This document shows positions 28,201 through 38,148 of a DNA stretch of 64,000 bases, one piece after another (the first letter of the stretch is position 1; each line of letters begins with the position of its first letter). A model generated the notes under the pieces. The model did no database searches and had not been told where the DNA came from. It was given only the letters and a program-made list of their open reading frames with translations. The stretch is from Leptospira yanagawae serovar Saopaulo str. Sao Paulo = ATCC 700523 (GTDB taxonomy: Bacteria; Spirochaetota; Leptospiria; Leptospirales; Leptospiraceae). Both the position numbers and the translations under genes were made by a program. The stretch lies in contig NZ_AOGX02000024.1 of assembly GCF_000332475.2 (NCBI RefSeq), positions 421,406-485,405 on the forward strand, read 5' to 3'.

Positions 28201-29841
28201 TTGACCATTTCTAAAAAAATACTAAATTCGTCTTCTGTGGGAAATTTTTTTCTAATTTTGTTTTTATCTAGCTTTGTTTCCGAAGACATCACCTGTATCA
28301 CTGCGGGAATCCTAGCCAATCAAAAAAAGCTCAGTTTATTCTTTGCGATTCTATTTACAGGATTTGGTATTTTCATTGGTGATTTGGGATTGTATGTGGT
28401 CGGATATTACTTCAAATCCATTTTCCAAAAAAGGAAATCAATTCATAACTTAAAAAATGCATTAACTAAAAATTCGTTTTTCCTTCAATGGAAACATCAT
28501 TTTGTTTGGTCAATTTTTGTTTCCCGATTCGTTCCAGGGACTCGATTGCCTTTATACCTACTCAGTGGGTATTTCCGTATGCCTTTTTTTGTATTTACAA
28601 GTATCAGTTTTTTGGCAGTTGCACTTTGGACATCTGCTATTGTTTCGTTGGTTTATTTTTATGGCAAATTGGTTTCTAAGGATTTCCTTCACCAATCATT
28701 TATTTTGTGGGCCTTTGTTGTTGGACTTAGTTTTTATTTAAGTTTCAAAATCTTACAGATACTAATTTTTCCAGAAAAACGGAAGAACGTACATTTACTC
28801 TTTTTAAAATATTCAAAATTAGAATTTTGGCCGAGTTTTCTTTTTTATCTTCCACTCATTCCCTATCTCATCTATCTCAGTTTGCGGTACCGTGGAATTC
28901 GTTTTCTAACTACTGTTAATCCAGGAATCTATGTATCGGGAATTGCAGGAGAATCCAAATCAGATATACTAAACTTGATTCCAAAACCATTTGTTGCAAA
29001 ATACTTACTTTTAAAGGATCACGAAGATGAAAAAGAAAAAAAAATCCAAAATTGGATGAAAAAAAATCAAATACGTTTTCCAATCATCGCAAAACCAGAT
29101 GTAGGTGAAAGAGGTTTTCTGGTTCAAAAAATCCATAACCAAAAAGAGTTTTCAAAATTATTCCAAACTTATCCCATCGATTGGTTATTACAAGAGTATG
29201 TAAAGGGTCCTTTTGAAGTTGGAGTCTTTTACTTCCGCCATCCGAATGCGGAAAAAGGAAACCTATTTTCAATCACAGATAAAGTTTTCCCAAAACTCAC
29301 AGGGGACGGTAACTCAACCATTGAAACACTCATTCGGAATCACCCGAGGTACCGGTTTCAATTCGAAACCCACAAAAAACACAACCAATTCCATTTACAA
29401 AAAGTTGTCCCAAAAGGGAAAACAATCCCAATTGGATCGATTGGGAATCATATCCAAGGTTGCCTCTTCCAAGATGGTGAATCGTATCGAACCAGAATCC
29501 TAGAAGAGCAAATCATAAAGATAGGAGACTCCACAAAGGGATTTTATTTTGGAAGATTTGATATTCGTTTTTCCAATCAAACTGATTTTCAAAAAGGGAA
29601 AAATTTTAAGATCATTGAACTCAATGGTGTGACAAGTGAGTCAACCAATCTCTATGATCCCAAATTTTCCATACTGCAAAGTTATTCCATTTTATTCAAA
29701 CAATGGAAACTCATTTATGAAATTGGTTCTGTTAACTTTCGAAACGGAAACAAATTAACATCCTATCATAAATTGTTCCAAATATTAAAAGAACATAAAA
29801 ATTATAGGAAAAATTTGAGTATTACTGAAAAAAATCCTTAA
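28201..29841 (+). CDS. DedA-like membrane domain fused to an ATP-grasp domain
   Basis: A 546-residue fusion. Residues 1-190 form a DedA/SNARE-associated membrane unit with the signature FVSRFVPGTRLPLYLLSG (about 105-122). A further hydrophobic segment at about 210-230 leads to a C-terminal ATP-grasp region (about 265-500): PIIAKPDVGERGFLV is the nucleotide-binding glycine strand, WLLQEYVKGPFEVG the following element and KIIELNGVTSES the metal-binding end. DedA proteins move undecaprenyl phosphate or phospholipids; an ATP-grasp partner suggests ligation of a carboxylate to a lipid or peptide. The TTG start has no clear ribosome-binding site. Its last 20 bases overlap the convergent DoxX-like gene. 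Confidence 0.8.
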   Translation: MTISKKILNSSSVGNFFLILFLSSFVSEDITCITAGILANQKKLSLFFAILFTGFGIFIGDLGLYVVGYYFKSIFQKRKSIHNLKNALTKNSFFLQWKHHFVWSIFVSRFVPGTRLPLYLLSGYFRMPFFVFTSISFLAVALWTSAIVSLVYFYGKLVSKDFLHQSFILWAFVVGLSFYLSFKILQILIFPEKRKNVHLLFLKYSKLEFWPSFLFYLPLIPYLIYLSLRYRGIRFLTTVNPGIYVSGIAGESKSDILNLIPKPFVAKYLLLKDHEDEKEKKIQNWMKKNQIRFPIIAKPDVGERGFLVQKIHNQKEFSKLFQTYPIDWLLQEYVKGPFEVGVFYFRHPNAEKGNLFSITDKVFPKLTGDGNSTIETLIRNHPRYRFQFETHKKHNQFHLQKVVPKGKTIPIGSIGNHIQGCLFQDGESYRTRILEEQIIKIGDSTKGFYFGRFDIRFSNQTDFQKGKNFKIIELNGVTSESTNLYDPKFSILQSYSILFKQWKLIYEIGSVNFRNGNKLTSYHKLFQILKEHKNYRKNLSITEKNP

Positions 29842-30223
29842 GATATGGTATTTTTTTTCGTTCAGAATAAGTAAGGTATAAGGAAAGGATAAAAACAAAG
29901 ACAGCCAAACTAAATAAAAGTCCGCCATCTCCCATCACCACAATTCCTAAAAAAACAAAATGGGAAAGTATGGCACCTAACATCAAATTAAATGCTAACA
30001 ATGCTCCAAGCCAAACAAACTGGGGAACGAGTAATAAAATAACACAAATCGTTTCCATTACAGCAAGTCCAATTCTCCCCCAAGGTTCCATCGCAAGTGT
30101 GGTAAAAATATAAACTGATTCTTCTGAACCTGTATACTTAAAATACAAAGTTTGTCCAATGATGAGAATCACCAAAATTCTGATTAAGTGGAACAATGTG
30201 GGGTGGAATAAAATTGATTTCAT
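29822..30223 (-). CDS. DoxX-like small membrane protein
   Basis: A 133-residue protein with four hydrophobic segments (about 12-28, 48-70, 72-95, 100-118) and the DoxX-like LTYSERKKIPYL tail. It follows a hydrolase gene with an ATGA overlap and so is co-translated. The precise role of such proteins is unclear, often quinone- or redox-linked. Confidence 0.7.
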   Translation of the reverse strand: MKSILFHPTLFHLIRILVILIIGQTLYFKYTGSEESVYIFTTLAMEPWGRIGLAVMETICVILLLVPQFVWLGALLAFNLMLGAILSHFVFLGIVVMGDGGLLFSLAVFVFILSLYLTYSERKKIPYLKDFFQ

Positions 30224-31092
30224 AAACTTTCCTCATTCACAATAATCGTTTTGATTTCTGTAAACCTTGTCCAAGGGATAAAATGACTTCCATCTTTCAT
30301 TAGATAGGTTTTTTGTTTTCCCTGATACATAAGATCAAGGAAATAATTTGTATGTTCGATAGGAACAATTCCGTCAGATTCCCCATGTATGATGATCACA
30401 GGAATATTTGCGGTCATTACATCTCTTTTTAAAATCTCTAATTCTGATTTCAAAGGAAACATTTCTTCATTACTCCGAATCCATGAATCTGGTAAAACCA
30501 ATTGGACCATGGAATGTTTCGCCAAATGGTTATAAAACTTGAGTTCTTCCCATTTTGGATCCATTGGTGCAGAAAGTAAAACCACTTTTAGTTTCGCTTT
30601 CCATTGAACTTGCAAAATGAGTCCCAATTTATAGGCAACGGGCCCGCCATACGAATGCCCAAGGATTGTGATTTCTTGGAAAAACAATTCATTCTTTTTC
30701 AAAAAAGTAAGGACCATATCTGCCAAACTTTCTGATTGCAATTTCAAGTTTGCTTGGAATGGATTTTGGATGGACTTTCCAAATCCTAATCGATCCGGAG
30801 CTAAAATGCAGTGTTCCTTTTGTAAGGACTCATCTTCCAAAAAGAAACGAAAATCCGATCCCTTGCCAGGGGAACCATGAATGAATACCAAAAGTTTTGT
30901 TTTTTTTCTACAGTCATTACTCCAAAAGAATATGTTCCCATGTTTGGTTGGAACAAAATCAGATTGTATGATTTCTTTCCCGTCATTGGGAAAAAATACG
31001 CAAGAAATGAGAAAGGAAGAAAACACAAAACATAATAGAAAAAACCAAATGATATACTGATTGGAACTGAGTTTTCTAGGAATGGGAACCAC
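30220..31092 (-). CDS. Alpha/beta-hydrolase, membrane anchored or exported
   Basis: A 290-residue serine hydrolase with an N-terminal membrane/signal segment (about 12-32, IIWFFLLCFVFSSFLISC; a lipobox-like FLISC is present, so it could be a lipoprotein). Catalytic residues are the nucleophile Ser in LGHSYGG, the Asp in HGESDGIVP and the His in DGSHFIPW; the oxyanion loop is FIHGSPG. It starts with GTG, 8 bases after the adenylate cyclase gene. Substrate unknown. Confidence 0.87.
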   Translation of the reverse strand: MVPIPRKLSSNQYIIWFFLLCFVFSSFLISCVFFPNDGKEIIQSDFVPTKHGNIFFWSNDCRKKTKLLVFIHGSPGKGSDFRFFLEDESLQKEHCILAPDRLGFGKSIQNPFQANLKLQSESLADMVLTFLKKNELFFQEITILGHSYGGPVAYKLGLILQVQWKAKLKVVLLSAPMDPKWEELKFYNHLAKHSMVQLVLPDSWIRSNEEMFPLKSELEILKRDVMTANIPVIIIHGESDGIVPIEHTNYFLDLMYQGKQKTYLMKDGSHFIPWTRFTEIKTIIVNEESL

Positions 31093-31100
31093 TTGGCATC

Positions 31101-32375
31101 CTAATAAAACAAAGCACCCGTTTTGTACATCCTTTGGAACAATTCATTGGGTTTTTTCGGATCTACGGCGTGCATATACTCAGGTAAAAATCCTTTTACA
31201 AGGAACATTTCGATATCTGCTTTATTTTTGATGGAAACAAATCCTCTTGGCTCACATTCAAAAACTTTTTTCACTTCTTCATATACATCACGAGAGATAT
31301 TCACTTCACCAACAACTCCACTGCTTTCCAAACGACTGGCAGTGTTGACTGTATCCCCCCAAACGTCATAAGCAAACTTATCCGTTCCAACTACTCCAGC
31401 GACAAGTGGACCAATATGGATTCCCAAACGAATTTCCCAAAACTCCCTTCCTTGAATCGAATGGATTTCTTTTTGTTCTGCCATATACGATTGAAAGCCA
31501 AGACCACATAACACAGCATCAATGGCATTGGATTCGTTTTCTTTTGGAATTCCACCAACCGCCATATAAGCATCCCCAATGGTTTTGATTTTTTCCATTC
31601 GAAATTCTTTACAAATGTAATCGAAAGCTCGGAAAATTTGATCCAGTTCATGTACTAAATCTTCCGCATTCATTTTTTCTGCAATTTTGGTAAAACCAAC
31701 CATATCACAAAACAATACCGAGGCGGCCTCGTAACGTTTTGGGATTACCCTTGCTTCTTTTTTTAACTCATCCGCAATTGGTTCTGGTAAAATATTGAGG
31801 AGAAGAGCATCTGATTTTTTCCTTTCAATGTTTAAATTTCGACTTAAGATAAAAATCAAAATACCTGTCAAAATTTGTACAAAAAGATAATTCCCACCAG
31901 CATCTAAGTAACGATCCATTTCATTGGCATACCCAGTCACCCATTCTCTATTGTAGTATTCCACAATGTACAATAGAGCAGAAACAGTGATATAAATAGA
32001 ATAAACAAAGAAAACATTATGGTTTCTAATCAGAATGAGAGCGATGACCAGGGAAGGAATCAAATAATAATGGTTTCCTCCAATGGACCCTCCATTAAAG
32101 AACCACATGGAAGCCAAATAAAATAAAATCGTTAAATTGAAAGGCCAATACAAAATGAAATAAATACTTTTCACTCGGCTGAGGTAGTACATCGCAAGCA
32201 TAAGGATCCCTGATCCCACATTCAAACAAATGAGGATGAGATAATTTTCTAGGTACAATACTCCAAAAACACCGAATAAATTGAGTAACCCATTCACAAG
32301 CGAAACTGTATTAAACAGTCGATGTTCCAGGGAATGTTTTTTGGGATCACCTAAAAAGAAATAAATCCATGCCAT
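31101..32375 (-). CDS. Membrane class III adenylate/guanylate cyclase
   Basis: A 424-residue enzyme with six membrane segments in 20-190, then a cytosolic class III cyclase domain (about 220-400). The metal-binding Asp residues are in LFCDMVGFT and TIGDAYMAVGG, and the substrate region has DVWGDTVNTASRLESSG. It should make cAMP; spirochaetes carry many such cyclases. The ribosome-binding site is weak and rather distant. It heads a cyclase-hydrolase-DoxX transcript. Confidence 0.9.
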   Translation of the reverse strand: MAWIYFFLGDPKKHSLEHRLFNTVSLVNGLLNLFGVFGVLYLENYLILICLNVGSGILMLAMYYLSRVKSIYFILYWPFNLTILFYLASMWFFNGGSIGGNHYYLIPSLVIALILIRNHNVFFVYSIYITVSALLYIVEYYNREWVTGYANEMDRYLDAGGNYLFVQILTGILIFILSRNLNIERKKSDALLLNILPEPIADELKKEARVIPKRYEAASVLFCDMVGFTKIAEKMNAEDLVHELDQIFRAFDYICKEFRMEKIKTIGDAYMAVGGIPKENESNAIDAVLCGLGFQSYMAEQKEIHSIQGREFWEIRLGIHIGPLVAGVVGTDKFAYDVWGDTVNTASRLESSGVVGEVNISRDVYEEVKKVFECEPRGFVSIKNKADIEMFLVKGFLPEYMHAVDPKKPNELFQRMYKTGALFY

Positions 32376-32450
32376 TGTAACTGTGAATTATCCTTCCTAA
32401 AATCGAAAGGATTCAAGTATTTTTCTTTGGTTTCCAAAGGTTATCACGAA

Positions 32451-32478
32451 TTGACAATCGGTAATTATCCATTAGAAT
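32451..32478 (+). promoter_or_regulatory. Strong sigma-70-like promoter
   Basis: TTGACA (perfect) at 32451-32456, a 16-base spacer, and TAGAAT at 32473-32478. Transcription should begin near 32485, only about two bases before the ATG at 32487, so the following gene may have a leaderless or near-leaderless mRNA. Confidence 0.5.
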
Positions 32479-32486
32479 GGGATGTG

Positions 32487-32864
32487 ATGCAAGTGGATGG
32501 CAAAAAAGCACTTCAAGTATTGGACCAAGCAAACGATGCAAAGGCGAAGGGTTCCATTGAATCTGCCTTATCGTTATATAAGGAATACCTTTCTATGGTC
32601 GATCCTTCCTTCACCCATGGTGTATGGCTATCAATGGCCGAAATTCTTTTCCAAACAAACCAATTGCAGGAAGCGCTGGTCCATTGCGACAAAGGGTTAG
32701 AGATCATGAAAGACTTTCTCCCTTGCCTCGAGCTTAAAAAAGAGATTCTAAGCTCAATGGAAAGAGTAGAAGAAGTAAAAAAGGTTGAGATTGTGATCAA
32801 CCGATTGCAACAAGAAGAAAAAGCAAAATGGGATGATCCCAACCATTATTATCATTATCAGTAG
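32487..32864 (+). CDS. Small TPR-like protein
   Basis: A 125-residue soluble helical protein with two TPR-like hairpins (DAKAKGSIESALSLYKEYL; LSMAEILFQTNQLQEALVHC) and a Glu/Lys-rich C-terminus ending HYYHYQ. I placed the start at ATG 32487 because a good promoter ends just upstream. An in-frame TTG at 32427 would add 20 residues but would lie upstream of that promoter. Function unknown. Confidence 0.65.
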   Translation: MQVDGKKALQVLDQANDAKAKGSIESALSLYKEYLSMVDPSFTHGVWLSMAEILFQTNQLQEALVHCDKGLEIMKDFLPCLELKKEILSSMERVEEVKKVEIVINRLQQEEKAKWDDPNHYYHYQ

Positions 32865-32889
32865 AAGGATTGATCGGATCCCTTTTTTT
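32865..32889 (+). terminator. Likely rho-independent terminator
   Basis: AAGGAT pairs with ATCC(C)TT across a short loop, followed by seven T (from 32883). It lies right after the small TPR gene stop. The stem is short with one bulge. Confidence 0.4.
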
Positions 32890-32964
32890 AGTTTTTAAAC
32901 TGACCATTCACCTTCATCTTGAAGTGAATGACGAGGATAAATCCATACTCCCAATTAAATTTTC

Positions 32965-33837
32965 TTAAATACCAATCGCGCTCACTGGTTCTAAATCACA
33001 GGCATCCGCTTGTAAAGAAGATGTAAGTGCCGGATTCCAAACCGAACTCCGTAAAGCGGAATTCGGTTTGTTACAATTTGCCACCTCAACCAATTGGCTT
33101 GTAAAAAAACTGGCATATTGGATTTCGATTAAAGCAAAACTGGTAATCTCTTTTTTGCATTTGTTAAAAGATTCCATTGTGTAGTATGTGCGATCTCCAA
33201 TCCTCGTGATCCCTTCAAATAAAAAAGGAGCATTAAAAAGACCTGAAACAGAATCAAGAGTTGCCAAACTTGCGGTTTCAATGCTGTATTGTTTCAAACG
33301 AATGTAGGCTGTTTCCGAACAACGAATTGCCAAACACTGGCCTGAGTCGACTGTCATAAACGATCCAATGGATGAACCAATACTCAAACCCGATAAATCC
33401 GTTGTCCCACATGCACCAGCACTTGCGGTATAATAACATATGGCGTTAGAAGAAGTATTCTGTGTTTTTAAGATTTTACCAGTGAACCTAAGGGAACCAC
33501 TTGTTTGGTTTGACCGGAAATACTGAGTCCCACCAGACGTAACCATTAAATCGACATAGTCTGTAACCGAAGGCAAATTGAAATTTGCGCCAGTAGTGGG
33601 CGTTGCAAAAGAAACGATAGCGGATGATTCGCTTTGGCAAGTGTAATTTGCATTTGAACTGGAGGTGGTACTAAATGAAGCAGACAAGATTCCCAAAAAA
33701 CTCACTAAACTTAAATTGTTCCTATGTTCTTCTAATTGTTTTTTTGCTTCCTCGCCTCTAATTCCAAACGGAGAAAAAAAATTGGTGCAATTCGTAAAAA
33801 AGAGAAAAATAAAAATAGAAAACAGAATTTTTAACAT
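32965..33837 (-). CDS. Hypothetical lipoprotein
   Basis: A 290-residue lipoprotein with signal MLKILFSIFIFLFFTNC. The mature protein is Ser/Thr/Ala-rich with nine or so cysteines (for example YTCQSESS, GQCLAIRCSE, NKCKKEI), suggesting disulfides. No domain recognised. It stands alone between the small TPR gene and the flagellin genes. Confidence 0.75.
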   Translation of the reverse strand: MLKILFSIFIFLFFTNCTNFFSPFGIRGEEAKKQLEEHRNNLSLVSFLGILSASFSTTSSSNANYTCQSESSAIVSFATPTTGANFNLPSVTDYVDLMVTSGGTQYFRSNQTSGSLRFTGKILKTQNTSSNAICYYTASAGACGTTDLSGLSIGSSIGSFMTVDSGQCLAIRCSETAYIRLKQYSIETASLATLDSVSGLFNAPFLFEGITRIGDRTYYTMESFNKCKKEITSFALIEIQYASFFTSQLVEVANCNKPNSALRSSVWNPALTSSLQADACDLEPVSAIGI

Positions 33838-33963
33838 AGATTATCTTCGACTTTCAGGTGTTAATCTGTCAAACATTTCTCGTTAGGTGAAACAAAACAT
33901 ATCCATATTTATATAAAAATATTCGATCAGTCTAAAGTGATTGTTTTAGGATCTTGGTGAAAG

Positions 33964-34001
33964 AAAAAAGCCCCTTCCCAAAGTTTCCTTCGAGAAGAGG
34001 C
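33964..34001 (-). terminator. Terminator after the flagellin gene
   Basis: On the minus strand a 10-base stem (GCCTCTTCTC with GGGAAGGGGC, some G-U pairs; 33970-34001) and a 12-nt loop are followed by a U-run (33964-33969). It ends flagellin transcription. Confidence 0.75.
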
Positions 34002-34034
34002 AACCGTCTTAAGGCAACTCTTGCCTTTTACGAC

Positions 34035-34883
34035 TTAAGTGTTATTCAAAAGTCGTAATACAGAATTTGGTCTAAGGCTGGCTTGCGCTAGCATTGCCGT
34101 ACCGCTTTGCACGAGAATTTGTTTCGTCGTGAGCGCTACCATTTCCTCAGCCATATCTGCGTCCCTAATCCTTGATTCGGATGCTTGCATATTTTCGTAT
34201 GCACCCATGAGGCCTTTTGCAGTACTTTCGAGCCTATTTTGGTAAGCTCCCATATCTGCCCTCTGCTTCATGATCTTGTTCAAGGCGAAGTCCGCTTTGG
34301 CAATCGCTTCATCAGCTTTTCCAGGTGTAGAAAGTGCAATTTTAATCGCCCCTTCTGACATCTTTAAAGCTTTCGAAGTCATCGTTCCAATGTAGAAACG
34401 CTCTCTTTGCCTTGCGTTTGCTCCCATGTGAAACCACATCGATGCCTTTGTTGACTTTCGAGCGAAGTCTCCTTCAAACAGTTTCATTTTATTGAACTCT
34501 GCTTGAGAAGCAATTCGATCGATCTCATCCACCAGCGCAGATACTTCTACCTGCACGAGTTGCCTGTCCTCAGGTGTGTAGATTCCGTTCGATGTCTGGA
34601 TCGCTAAGGTCCGGATTCGTTGGATGATTTCAGCCGACTGGTCGAGAAAACCCTCCGCAGTCTGGATGAAACTCAATCCATCTTCCGTATTCCTTTCCGC
34701 CTGACGTAAACCACGAATTTGTGTTCGTAGTTTTTCCGAAACAGCAAGACCAGAAGCATCATCACCGGCAAGGTTGATCCTTTGCCCAGTGGAGAGGTTC
34801 CTCATGGTCTTATCTACATCCCATTGTGTAAACTTGAGAGCACGATGTGATTGGATCGCACTCATGTTGTGATTGATAATCAT
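34035..34883 (-). CDS. flaB: Flagellin, FlaB type
   Basis: A 282-residue core flagellin of the periplasmic filament. The N-terminal D0/D1 ([38 protein letters not shown]) and C-terminal D1/D0 ([29 protein letters not shown]) are typical. No variable outer domains are present, as expected for spirochaete FlaB. AAAGGAG lies nine bases upstream, inside a small hairpin loop. A second flagellin gene precedes it by 174 bases. Confidence 0.96.
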   Translation of the reverse strand: MIINHNMSAIQSHRALKFTQWDVDKTMRNLSTGQRINLAGDDASGLAVSEKLRTQIRGLRQAERNTEDGLSFIQTAEGFLDQSAEIIQRIRTLAIQTSNGIYTPEDRQLVQVEVSALVDEIDRIASQAEFNKMKLFEGDFARKSTKASMWFHMGANARQRERFYIGTMTSKALKMSEGAIKIALSTPGKADEAIAKADFALNKIMKQRADMGAYQNRLESTAKGLMGAYENMQASESRIRDADMAEEMVALTTKQILVQSGTAMLAQASLRPNSVLRLLNNT

Positions 34884-34888
34884 TGGCC

Positions 34889-34954
34889 TACACTCCTTTG
34901 TGTATTACCAAGAACGGTCTGTATTTCGTTCTTAGCCGGACAATCCCTGTCCGG
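34889..34954 (-). promoter_or_regulatory. Two-hairpin leader, candidate CsrA site (downstream flagellin)
   Basis: On the minus strand a 7-base stem (34936-34942 with 34948-34954) exposes AGGGA at its loop. A second hairpin next to the start (TACAC/GTGTA, 34889-34893 and 34900-34904) places AAAGGA, the Shine-Dalgarno, in its 6-nt loop. Both loops hold the ANGGA core bound by CsrA/RsmA. A further 7-base hairpin (34910-34916 with 34927-34933) lies between them. The same layout occurs in front of the other flagellin gene. Confidence 0.55.
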
Positions 34955-35057
34955 TGTCAAGGATGAGCTTTCATTTTGCCACCTGGCAGGGGAAAGCCGG
35001 CTGATTATCTAATTACAACTCTTCAGTTACACTAACCACTCACTTCATTAACGTTTG

Positions 35058-36041
<984 letters not shown>

Positions 36042-36171
36042 TTAATTCGAAGGAATTGATATGTTTTTGGAAGATTTTGGCATTTTTTGCCAAATTTTGA
36101 AGGATTTTGCTGACTTTAGCGTTTTATTTTTTTTAAAAAAAATTCTATTTTTCCCCATACGATCATCGGTA

Positions 36172-36229
36172 TTTCTCCATTTTCCATAAGCAAAATTTGA
36201 AAAATGGAGAAAAAACGCGGGGAATCCCC
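36172..36229 (-). terminator. Terminator and long inverted repeat after the GerM-like gene
   Basis: The 330-base spacer 35904-36233 holds the flagellin leader, an A/T-rich stretch, and here two structures. On the minus strand a GGGG/CCCC mini-hairpin (36219-36222 with 36226-36229) is followed by a U-run (36210-36215). Beyond it is a perfect 12-base inverted repeat (36172-36183 with 36201-36212, 17-nt loop). The first resembles a terminator for the long minus-strand operon; the second is of unknown role. Confidence 0.45.
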
Positions 36230-36233
36230 AAAA

Positions 36234-37061
36234 TTAGCGGGTGGCGAGTGGTGAGAGGGAATTCCATTGGTACACTGGATTCAAGTTTCCAGAAAATTTA
36301 TGTTCAATGGTTTTGATGTCTTTAAAATTTTCAAAAAGGCTTGCATTTAACGCCTGTAAGGTTTGATCCATCGCTTGGATCCTACGTTTATTCAAAACTT
36401 CTTCCGATTCCTTAGGACCGGTATCTGTTCCACCGGTATAATAGGTGATGGTATCTACTGGTGCATTTGGATTCTCATCGTCGGAATCAAGTGATTCCCC
36501 TTCTTGTTTGGTGCGGGGTAATCGGTATTTTTCCATAATGGATTCCAATTTACTTGTATTCCAATCAATCACGAGTTTTTGATTTTTGTTTATGAACCAG
36601 GATTGTTTTAAAGCAAAACGAATGTCCAAAAGTTTTTTAGGTGAAAAAAGTTTTCCATCCTTTGCCAATGCTTCCACAGAATCAAAGTAAGGTGGTGCTC
36701 CCACTTCGCCAACAATTTGGTAAACCAGTGCACTATTTTCTTCCTGTTTTAATACCTTACGATGGATGGGGATTTGTTCCCCTTCTCCATTCGAAATATA
36801 AATCACGATAGGTTCTCTATGATCGAGAGATGGATAGGAATACAATTGAAAGGGTACCAGTAAGCGGAATGGATTTTGTTCCGCTAAGATGAAAAAACTA
36901 AAAAAGAGAAGTAAGCTAAACCATGAGCCAAATAAAAAAATAAAATCGCGAGTGAGTTTGGTTTCCCCTGTTCCAATTTTGTAAAACCGAAGGGATACCG
37001 TTTTTAGAAACTCCCAATAGGTATTGATTAATTCTTTAATCTTTTGCAGATGCGTATTCAT
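36234..37061 (-). CDS. GerM-like membrane-anchored protein (tentative)
   Basis: A 275-residue protein with one membrane segment (about 42-62, FLFGSWFSLLLFFSFFIL). An extracytoplasmic domain follows whose PIVIYISNGEGEQIPIHRKV and later LVYQIVGEVGAPPYF resemble the GerMN fold. The C-terminal third is acidic and low-complexity, then helical. GerMN and amidase genes are often neighbours, and here the start overlaps the amidase gene by 26 bases. A peptidoglycan-related role is inferred; the family match is tentative. Confidence 0.65.
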   Translation of the reverse strand: MNTHLQKIKELINTYWEFLKTVSLRFYKIGTGETKLTRDFIFLFGSWFSLLLFFSFFILAEQNPFRLLVPFQLYSYPSLDHREPIVIYISNGEGEQIPIHRKVLKQEENSALVYQIVGEVGAPPYFDSVEALAKDGKLFSPKKLLDIRFALKQSWFINKNQKLVIDWNTSKLESIMEKYRLPRTKQEGESLDSDDENPNAPVDTITYYTGGTDTGPKESEEVLNKRRIQAMDQTLQALNASLFENFKDIKTIEHKFSGNLNPVYQWNSLSPLATR

Positions 37062-38148
37062 GGATTCCTTTGATCACACTCCGAGCAATTTTCTTTTGGA
37101 AGGTTTTATCACGGAGTTTTTTACTTTCTTCGGGGTTTGTCAGATACCCCATTTCCACAAGTACAGCAGGCATAAGGCTACCTCGCAAGACAGAAAAATC
37201 CGCCTTTTTCACTCCTCGAGAAGGAATTTCAGGACTCAAAGCCTTTTCGTATTGTTCTGCCACGGCATCCGCCAATTTTTTGGATCGCCTTTGGGTCACA
37301 CTGGAAAGCATTTGGGACTGGATCTCGGAGACCACTGGGTTTTTGTGTTTTCCAATGGTGCGGTTTTCGAGGAGGGCCGTTTCCCTAGCCGTTTCTGTAC
37401 TAGGACTCTGAGAGAGGTAATACACTTCAAATCCAGCCGCTTTGTCAGAAAGAGATGCATTGCAATGGAAACTGATAAAGATCACGTCCCTTGTATCGGA
37501 AAGCACCCGGTTGGCAAATTTGGAACGGTCTTCTAACTCCACAAATCTATCATCTTTTCGCACCATCTCCACACGGATTTCTGGGTAGTACTTTCGTAAG
37601 TACAAATAGGTATACCGTGCCACCCCAAGGCTTACCTCTTTTTCAAAATACCCTGTTTGATCGGATGTCCCCGGGTCTTTTCCCCCGTGACCTGCATCAA
37701 TCACAATGGCTTTCACACCTAAACTCCGTTTGGGAACGGTTTCTTTTGGAATGAGTACAAGGAGTTCCGATTCTTTGAATTGGTAACGCACATCATATGC
37801 GATCAAATTGAGTAAAACTGCCTCGACCATATCCAAAGGGAGGTACACTTCGTCCTCTTTTTTTAAGATGGCTTTAGGGAGTTTGTAAATCTTACCATCC
37901 AAAGTATAAAAGCTACTTCCAATCCGAAATTGTAGGTTCCCCTGTGGGGTATAAATCCCACCGACACTCGTGTACTTTTTTAGTTTGGTGGAAAGCTCTG
38001 GTAAAATGGATTTAAGATCAGAAAAGGCGATATAGTTCCCTTTCCCGTAGATCGGAAGTTTGGCGACTTCTCCTCTAACGAGAGTAGGGATACAGAAAAG
38101 AAAAAGGAGTATTAATCTTTTTTGAAAATTGAAAGGATTCGTTTCCAA
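37036..38148 (-). CDS. N-acetylmuramoyl-L-alanine amidase (Amidase_3)
   Basis: A 370-residue zinc amidase that cuts the sugar-peptide bond of peptidoglycan in the periplasm. It has a signal peptide (LILLFLFCIPTLVRG), a putative AMIN-like N-terminal domain (about 30-135) and a catalytic domain (about 150-365) with VIDAGHGGKDPG (His), YFEKEVSL (Glu), ISFHCNAS (His) and VLVEMGYLTN (catalytic Glu). The start is a TTG within the DEAD-box helicase gene (37-base overlap). Confidence 0.92.
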   Translation of the reverse strand: METNPFNFQKRLILLFLFCIPTLVRGEVAKLPIYGKGNYIAFSDLKSILPELSTKLKKYTSVGGIYTPQGNLQFRIGSSFYTLDGKIYKLPKAILKKEDEVYLPLDMVEAVLLNLIAYDVRYQFKESELLVLIPKETVPKRSLGVKAIVIDAGHGGKDPGTSDQTGYFEKEVSLGVARYTYLYLRKYYPEIRVEMVRKDDRFVELEDRSKFANRVLSDTRDVIFISFHCNASLSDKAAGFEVYYLSQSPSTETARETALLENRTIGKHKNPVVSEIQSQMLSSVTQRRSKKLADAVAEQYEKALSPEIPSRGVKKADFSVLRGSLMPAVLVEMGYLTNPEESKKLRDKTFQKKIARSVIKGIHEYASAKD

